From assembly GCA_034440575.1 (NCBI GenBank), contig JAOTOL010001068.1, forward strand, positions 159,501-223,500: a stretch of DNA of 64,000 bases. The letters run 5' to 3'. The translations under genes and the position numbers were made by a program. Of this stretch, positions 24,301-33,300 are shown one piece after another. Origin of the DNA: Imbricaverruca yamaguchii (Eukaryota > Arthropoda > Thecostraca > Neoverrucidae). The notes beneath the pieces are model-generated. The model was not told the DNA's origin, made no database searches, and worked only from the letters and a program-made list of their open reading frames with translations. Positions within the stretch are counted from its first letter, which is position 1; every line of letters begins with the position of its first letter.

Positions 24301-27300
24301 GCGGTTGAATGCGTCGTAGAAGAACCTAAGGCTCTTCTTCAGTTCGCTACCATCACTATCCGTGATATCGCTGCAGTTAGCGTTCTGCTGGTACTCTGGT
24401 AAGGGCAGCATGAGGCCAATGGCTAGTGTGGTCGATTTCATATGGCGGTTTGAGCTCGCCAGTCGAAAGGGCTCCAGACCACACATGCCAGCGGGCGTGC
24501 GCTGCTGACAGAGCTCCAGACCACACATGCCAGCAGGCATTCGCCGCTGATAGAGCTCCAGGCCACACATGCCAGCAGGCGTGCGCTGCTGACAGAGCTC
24601 CAGACCACACATGCCAGCAGGCATTCGCCGCTGATAGAGCTCCAGACCACACGTGCCAGCGGGCGTGCGCTGCTGACAGGTTCATGCAATGCACCTATTT
24701 GATGTTTTAACGCCGGACCCATCTAATAAATAAATCTGGGTTAGTCGGATAGTACCTGGTAGGAGAGCGTCCAAGCGTTTAACTGAGGGCAGCTTCCAAT
24801 GATGTGTTATATCGCCAAACACTCTGATCAATTCCTCACAAGTCTTACATACATGCCTGTGATGACGCTTTTTGGCTGGTCGCCAAAAAAAGTTATGGAA
24901 GTTACTGTTTTCATTGAGTATCTTCTAGGCAGGAGGCGTTTCCATTGCTTTGACGAGCACCGCTGTTTACTACCCAAAGCGGCACAGAGCATACAGTTGT
25001 GAAAATATAATGCATGTCATGACGTAAGAGTGGAAAGAGTGAGTTTGCGTTCCATTATTTGCATATATTTACCATGTCAAACCGAAGCCCAGTATTTGCA
25101 TGCGATGTTGTTTTCCTGGCAACGATATCATTACCCATAAATATTTATAAAAATCAGGTGTAAATGTTGATATGATTCACTGACTGGGAACTATTCACCA
25201 CTTTTCACCTCGACGTGCTACACGTGGTAGTGTATACCATCCCATGCGGTGGTGTGACGTGGTGTGCACCACCTCGTAATGTGATGTGTACAGGCCTATC
25301 CAATGACGTAACGTGGTGTACCATCCTATGACGTGACCGTTCCGACAGACGGCATGCGTTGGCTACTCTGTGGCGGGCGCTGGCTCGCAGCAGCACCAGC
25401 ACCACCAGCAGCATCAGCAGCAGCAACACCAACACCAACACCAACACCAACAACAGCAGCAGCATCTGTGTGACCCCTACGGCCTGGAGTCTCTCGTGTC
25501 GTCGTTAGGCGACCCCGGAGGCGCGTTGAGCCAGCCGATGCCGCCGCCATCCACCAACCAATACCAGGACGACTTTGCCGCCGACCTGCAGCCCAACCCC
25601 ATGGCCTACTCGCCTATCAGGTAAGGGTCCGTCCATGGTACAACAATTTGGTAAGGTGCGCTTGTGAAACCTAGAAGGGGCGCATTTACTGTGGAATCTC
25701 TGAACCCCGTATCGAAGCAAATTACAATATAACCTTTGTTTATTCACCTCAATTCTGTATCACTTCTCACCATTTTTTCCAACGCTTGTGCCTTCTGCGC
25801 GATGAACACCTCGCACGCGTGCGTGTGTGTGTGTGGTGGGTGTTTTCAGGCAAATTGCCTGTGCAATTTTCCACGCAATGGATGGCTCATGGAGTTCTTA
25901 TGCTACAAAAACATTTTGTCTGTTATGCTTCGATCAGGTGCTCGTGTGGAAGAAAACCAGAATCTCACTATCCGAGGATAGCGATGGCGCATTAGGCTGC
26001 TGGGTAATTAAAGTTGTTATGGGTTCCCTCCGTACGTGTAAACGTTGTTTGTTATTTACAAGAACGAAAACAATATTTGGAACACCATAAAACATTAGTC
26101 GGAGTGTAGTGTGTCCTAAGAAATTGAAAGCCAACGAGTGGAAGTATATCCAATGTAAGGGATGCTTGCAAAACACATGAACGGAAGTTAGCATAGCCCG
26201 TAGCGTTATGCTTTTAGTTTCTGCACATGCAGTTCGTACACGTTTTCTTGATTGATGTTGACACTTTTGCCTACTACCCTGGGAAGACAATGTACTTCGA
26301 CGCTTGCGTCTGGACGTTCAAATGATGACAGCTTAGCAACAATGTTAACCTAAGGCGAATCTCGCGAAATGAAAAGTATAAAGATGTTCGTGAGGTATTT
26401 ATTATATGTTCATTCCCCAATCTGAATTATGCAGTGTCACTATAATTAATACATATCACCACATTTCACAGCACCCCAACTACATCACTATGGATCTATT
26501 ACCATGAGGATGCCCATAATATGTATCCAAGTGCCAGTTCTTTTGTATCAGGTATGTGATGCAAATCCCTGTGGGTTTCCGCACTGCCTTGAATGCTAGG
26601 TGTAGTGGAAAGCAAATGTATTCTGGCGGAATTGGTTTACGTACTTTTGGGTAGTCAGGCATATCTGGCGATAGCGTCCTCACCTGCGACTTAGAACAAA
26701 CTGGCTTGGAAGTTATGTCGTCTGGCTGGATTCTGCCTTCAGCGATTAATCAGTGCGCATATCTGCGACTGCTTATGGTCCAATACGTGGATGTCTCATT
26801 AAAGCCCGAGGCTCGTGATGTATTGTTTTGTACAGTGGAGGAGGTTCGGGAGAAGTTCACGTTTTATTTCAAGAATGAATCATCAGAAGCTATTCTGTGT
26901 GCGTGACATCTCCACCTATCTCTCCCTTATGGGGCTTTTAATGGATTTCTCAGACAAATATCTGGTGGTTTTCAGGCCTTCGTGGCATTGTTGCGACTTG
27001 TGGAATGTCGTGCGGCCGAGTGCCGTACGCTGCCGATGTCGAGCTCAAATATGTGCGTCGAGCACTATTTGACTGCGACAATTACTATAGCTTCCAGGAA
27101 ATCGATGAATACCAGCCACTGGACGTGGATCGCAAGCCTGCGTTGGGTGGAGATTTCACCGAGTACCGGCTGGAGACGCCTTCCAGCGAATTATCGACTG
27201 ACTTCAGCGTGTCTACTGCCCGTCTCTCGACACCACCGATTCTGCGCAAGCGTCGACGACAGACGAGCTCAACTCTGGACGACTTGTCTACCACACATAC

Positions 27301-30300
27301 GGACCTCAGTACCAGTCTGCTGCAGACACCACCCTGTCCGGTCACGCCGCAAAAGATCACACCACTACCCTTCTCGCCTTCTCAGGTAGGCCCAGAAACC
27401 GCCACCCTCACAATTGGTCGGCCCTAATACGCGGTGGAGACTACGAAACCTATACAGTGCGTGCGCTGGTTGGATAATTATTGGTATTGGTTTCGCAGGA
27501 TGCTATTTAGTGATGTAGGAGTAAGTTCAGCATACATAAGGTCAGCATAAGCACGCTCGATTTTGGTGTAGCGAGTCCGGATTCTATCGGAATTCGTAGT
27601 AGAGTCCTGGGAAATGCCAATTTCTGGAATCAGGATTGACATGACATACTCAGGTCCCAAAAACTGGGCTGGGATATTGTTAAGAAAAAAGAAATTGTGT
27701 AGCGTAAGTAACCTCGTAGTCTATCGCCGCTCCCCAGCTTTCTGGACACACTGCTCAACTTGCAAGGCCTTGCTGGTCGTGTAAGGGGTGGTGTGTTGGG
27801 GAGGGGGTCCCTGGCAATTTATAAATATTTAAAATTAACGAGGTGCCTGAGTAACTATCAGGCACGGCAACTTTACATTTGTCTCTACAAGTGTGTGGGT
27901 GCTTGAACATTGTCTGAGCAAACTCATAATGCAAGCAGGTAGTTGAGAACTTTAAAGCAGTCAGCGCTTTAAAGTAGGCTTGAAAGTAAGCATTGCACTC
28001 CACTCGGTGCAAGTAACATGAGGACTGCTTATCGGGTCTATTGCAATCAAAGAAATAATTTTCGGAGCCCTGCTGGTGTGTGTCTCGATGAAAGAGCAAA
28101 GCTTGCGACTCCGGCATCGCCTCCTCCCGAAGGTGGGTTAGGTCGTTTGGTCACCCGACCACGCACACACGCCAACAGTCGTCGAGAATGTGTAAGCGAT
28201 ATCATGTAAACAAGATAGGAAAATGCTTTTTTTCTGCCAGTATGTTCAATTCCCATTCAAAATTGTATTCCGAAAGTCACCCCAATCCTCAGCTCTGGCA
28301 CGTGTTTAGTTCCAGTGAGGATTAATATCAGGATATCGTAGCGTGACCGTGAAGATAATGGCTCGGTACTACAGGTGTTTCGTTTCCAATTTTGAGAGTT
28401 GCCGTCGATGCTCCATGGATAGACAACTAGAATCATCGATGCTTCTGCCATCTGGACTGTGAAGTTGTCGTTCGCCAGGCCGGTTGAGTCCGTCTCTGCT
28501 TTGATTTCCAGCGACGGATATTTTGATAGCTGTTGTTACCTGAATAGGCATATGCAATATAAGTGCAAAGCGCTAGGCTCTTATTCCAGCACTACGTTTC
28601 CTTTATGGAACTTACAGTTTCTGCCCTCGCTTCTTTGATTGATCATTTAGTGCTTAAAGGTGTTTCTATTGCTTGTCGTTATGTGAGGTATCAATTTAGC
28701 TATAATCTGAGCAGCGTTTGCTTCGAATCCATGCCAGAAGTCAGTTCATCCCGGCCTTGTGAGTGCGTATGTATATTATGGGGAGGAATCGGACTCCTAT
28801 CTGCCAGAAGACATGAATATCATAGACCTCACTTAAAGAGTTTTGATTTTACCAGCCACGTTGCTCCTCAGTTTCTGAACGGGTCGCGGAACGGCTTCGA
28901 TGGCCTGAACCTGGCGCTGACCGAGTCACCAGTGCGCCTGGGAGCGTTGGCTCTGGACAAGTTCATGACATCAACGCCCCAGCATGGCAGGCTCGTCAGG
29001 TGAGGTCACCCGGCTCCAGTTGGAGCACTGATTCGCTATCTCAAACGATGTACTTGTTTCATGTGTGTTTTGACACCCGACATTCGAGTGCAACACGGAC
29101 CCAGGCTGGATTTGTCCGTGGTGCTTCTGGATCCGAAGAAGATAATGTTTGAATTAGGACAGGTCATTTTTCGAAATTCAATTCATGTACGGAAATGAAG
29201 GTAGAAGAATGTACCTGAAATTCAGTTCTAGTTCTCCGTGACCAGTATACAGCGATGTATTATTGATTAAGGGAAAGCCAAAGCGAAACTGAAAGTCGTG
29301 AATAGTACCAAAAGCAAGGATGTTTATCAGTTTGTTGTCAGAAAGCATAAACAAACCTTTCATTTCTAGATACTTTAGAACCAACATTCAGTCTTCAATA
29401 AGAGCAGAACGCGCGGCCAGACATCACCGACCGAAGCCAAAGTGCAATCGGACCAATCACAAGTAGAGGGAGAGTGTCATCTGGGTGTGGCGGCGCAACG
29501 CCACCGCTGACACCCGAGACCGTGATTAACCCGCGACGTCTCGTCAATTTAGCATGTGTCAAAATTTTGAAGTCAGGTCATCTAGGGTCAACGAGTTAAT
29601 GAAGGTCAATTGAGGTCACCTCCAGAAAGGTTCAGCCAGTCGTGACGCTTTAACGGATGAAGACATTTTAATGAAACTTTCAGCGTTTGCTTATCATCAA
29701 GGACGACACAAAATGCACCAGAGGATTTTCCCCCGTTTTTTTTTTGTTGTTGTTGATAACTTATTGGTTTTTGAATGTTTACCCATTAGAGTTAAAATTG
29801 AAGATTCTGGGAAAAGTATGCATTTTCTAAAGAGCAAGTTGACTTCGTACAACGTTTTTTTCCGGTCAGCTCAACCCATTAGAAAAATGAAATTTAATGA
29901 AAACCCGAAAACTCAATTTCGAAATAAAAATTAACGTTTCGATTTTTGTTTTTGAAGAAAATTAGGGCATGATTCTGATTCCAAATATTTTGTTCTCTTC
30001 AAATCTCCCAAGATGAACTCCCCATGGCCAAAAACATGATGAAAATCGTGAAAATACAGGCCCCTTAGTGATGTCGCTTTGGGGGCGGTGTCTGCCCCTA
30101 CTCGTCGAGCGCTTTCCGATGACACCTCGTTCGTTTTCGTGCGACGCTTAGTTTGTACCTATCAACCCACCCCGAGACGAGGTGCGAGAATATGACCGGA
30201 AATGCGGGGAGGGTTAAGGGACAACACAAATTAAGCGCTGGGCACCCTAGGTCTACCCCCGACGATTGTCGTTTTGACTTAATTGGATCCGACATACCTG

Positions 30301-33300
30301 GCTTGACCTAACCAGACCTGCCCTGAACTATTGTCTGCTGCTGACAGATCGGACATGGGTCGGCGAACCCCTCCGCCGACGGCAGCCCAGCAGAAGCCGA
30401 GAACTCCCGATACACTGAAGAAGATGCTGAAGGATATGGAGATCCACAACGGCCCAATTGGTCTCGTGGTCAGTACAGAGACCGGACGGCGTGCGATTGT
30501 TGGCCGCCGGCCACGCAGCAGCAGTCCCTTCAGTGTGGTACTGATCGCCCGTGGCACGCACTTCTTGAAGTTGCAGCAGCTCTCTCGATGCGTCGTTCTA
30601 AGATGGGGTTGTGCTGAAAGCGTCCTTTGCACTTGAACTAACGATGTATAGACACTTTTGTCCGAAGTGCCGTATCTTTAATGTGCGGACACATTACTGG
30701 GAAAGTGAAAACGAATGAGCAAAATGCGACCATAAACGATTCAGGATGTATTAACGTTCGCCGTATATTCATTCTGCCTGCGCACTCCTAAGTTGGCAAT
30801 ATAAATATATTGGAAATTTGTAGGTCCAAGAACCTTATCTGGAATAATGAAAACTGCTAATATTAAGAAAGAACATTAGACATATGGCTTCCTGGTTGTC
30901 CATTGTTTCGGTCAACTAACATGGGATGCGTTCTTTTTTCATTCCGGGCGAATATGACCAGCACATTTCTTGTATTTATTTTGTATATAAATGAAATTCA
31001 TCTGTATGCACCTGCATCTTGACCTGTAACCCTGATAGGGCTGAACCCCCGCCTGATTGGGGGGTTTCAGTTCAACTGATAATTTCGATCGAAGTTCGAC
31101 GTAGCTGGGATCAGCACAACTATAGCAGATTGCTAGTCAGATCAGACGTATCCCATCCTCGCTCTCACGGAAACCCGGCTGCGGTTGGCGTGCTCAGCCG
31201 GAGTGACTAGCAAGTGTCACCCATGGCTCGTGGTTGCTATGCGACCATCAATTATTTGAGTGTACGTGACCCTGGATTGCACTAGAAATATAATGCGATT
31301 CAACGAGCTGTGATGTCCTTTTAAAGTTTATTCGATCAGAGTTTATTGTTGCACTGTAAGACTGTTAGCATAGCTGATATTGAACTGGACACCTGCCTGT
31401 ACTTAGCTTAAATTGAATTAAATTACATTAAATTGTCCCATTTAGTTGATTATGTGCCCTACAACCCAAATAACCGACCCAACCACGGCCATCTTTCAAT
31501 AACGTTAATTAACCTCACAGTTTCGTGAATATCACCAGATTGGTTTACCACATCAGTAGTAGACTTCTCTTGTTCAATGGTTTACATGCAGTGACACTAG
31601 CTTGGGTATACTATTTCGCTTGTCGTTCATGTAGCCAGAATATACAAACTTCGCTTCGTCTTCGTCGTAATCGTTGCTCATAGATAGATACTGCCGTCAG
31701 TTTGCCCGTATTGCTCAGGACGTATGTGGCTTTATTTACTATCAGGTACACCACTTGTGCAGCGAAGAGACGGTCGGCTGACTATCTGTGGGATGTGCTG
31801 TTCCAAAGGCAGTCGCCTCACCAAGTGGTTTGCGTCGACGTTTGTTTTGTGCGCATGACAACTGTGGACATCCCGCAGCCGGACACGCCCACTCAGTTGG
31901 AGGACCTGAACGAAATTATCAACAAGGACCGGCAGAGCCAGACGTCGGCCGACACCCCCAACACCACTGCCGCACGCGCTGTGGTGAGTCCGTCTCCTGC
32001 ACCTCGGCGCCAGGGAGCATGGTATGGGGTCCTGGCGGCTGAACACTCACCGAAGGCACCGCTGTAGCCGCTGTCACCTGCTGTCTCTTCCAACAGATAG
32101 TTGCATGGCTATATCATACACATGCATATGTGCAGTGGCTGTCCGTAACAGCCACTGCACGTGGAGGGCATGCACTGTAGAGCAGGTGCTTTATTTATTC
32201 ATAAATAAATGAATAAATAAATATGCTGGTGTTCTCAAATTTGCTCAGTTGTGTGCCAGCCCGATCAGGGATGCAACTATCCAGCTGGTTGTGGGCCGAA
32301 TAGCCTACTTCACTGAACGCATAGCATCGCCTCATAACCAATCACCACATTCGTACGCATTTTTACTCTACATATTTTACAAGCGTTTTTTTTCTGAAAA
32401 AAAAATTGAGGCACTCTTAACATTAACCCTATGTGGGCGTTGCATGGAAAGAATCGACTTCAATTGTTTTCCCCCAACTGCAAGACAGCGTCCGCGCCAT
32501 TGTCGCCTGTCTCTTGAGCATTATGACCGGTGAGCATGCTGTCCCCCAGTACAGTATGACTGGCTATGTCGCCTTACAGGCGTGCGGCCGAGGCGTCAGC
32601 AGAGCCCAGTCGTGCTGATGCGTTTGGCACCTGCTCTCTACCGCAGGATTCAGTCGTGCTGATGCGTGTGGCGTGTGACGTATGCTCTACACAGCAGGGC
32701 CCAGTCGTGCTGATGCGTGTGGCGGGTGACACATTCTCTCAACCGCAGGGCCCGGTCAACGACAGCGGGTTCGGCAGCGCCGGCACGGGCCGCGGCCGCC
32801 TGCAGAAGGAGAACCAGTCGCCCAAGCGGCGCGCCCGCCGCACGCTGGCCAACACGTGGTCGACGCCGGGCAACATCAACGTGCCGGGTCTGACGCAGAC
32901 CGTGCACCCCGAGACGCCGGTACGTGAGGCACGCTGTCGGGTAGCGCGCGGGTACCGTCGACGCGACCGTGCCGCGTGTCAGTCGTGACTGCGTACTGTC
33001 TGCAGGACGGGGTCACTGCATGCGCGGTACGCTGTACCCCCGGTAGCGGGCCAGTCTGTAGTGATGTGTTGCGCCCGGCATGCCCACCGTCAGAGACTGA
33101 AGCGGCAATGCCATCCCGTGACGCGGATGGAGTAGCTCTTCGCGATTCCCGACGGCGTCCCTTAGGGGCGACAGATTGCGCGGCTCTGTTGTGGTTTGTG
33201 ACAGTCTCTTCTGGACGGTGGGTTACATGGCTCTTTTGTGTGGTTTGTGACAGAGTCTTTTTTTTGGGTCGCAGACTACGTGACTTATGGTTCGTGACCG

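Noticed and set aside
24285..24722. CRISPR-like array
   Set aside because: The repeats are direct 42-bp units with no unique spacers, in an animal intron.
26976..27097. Alternative 5' extension or a later CAG start of Myb exon 6
   Set aside because: Starts at 26976 or 27098 do not restore phase with exon 5, whereas 27091 does. RNA data could still overturn this.
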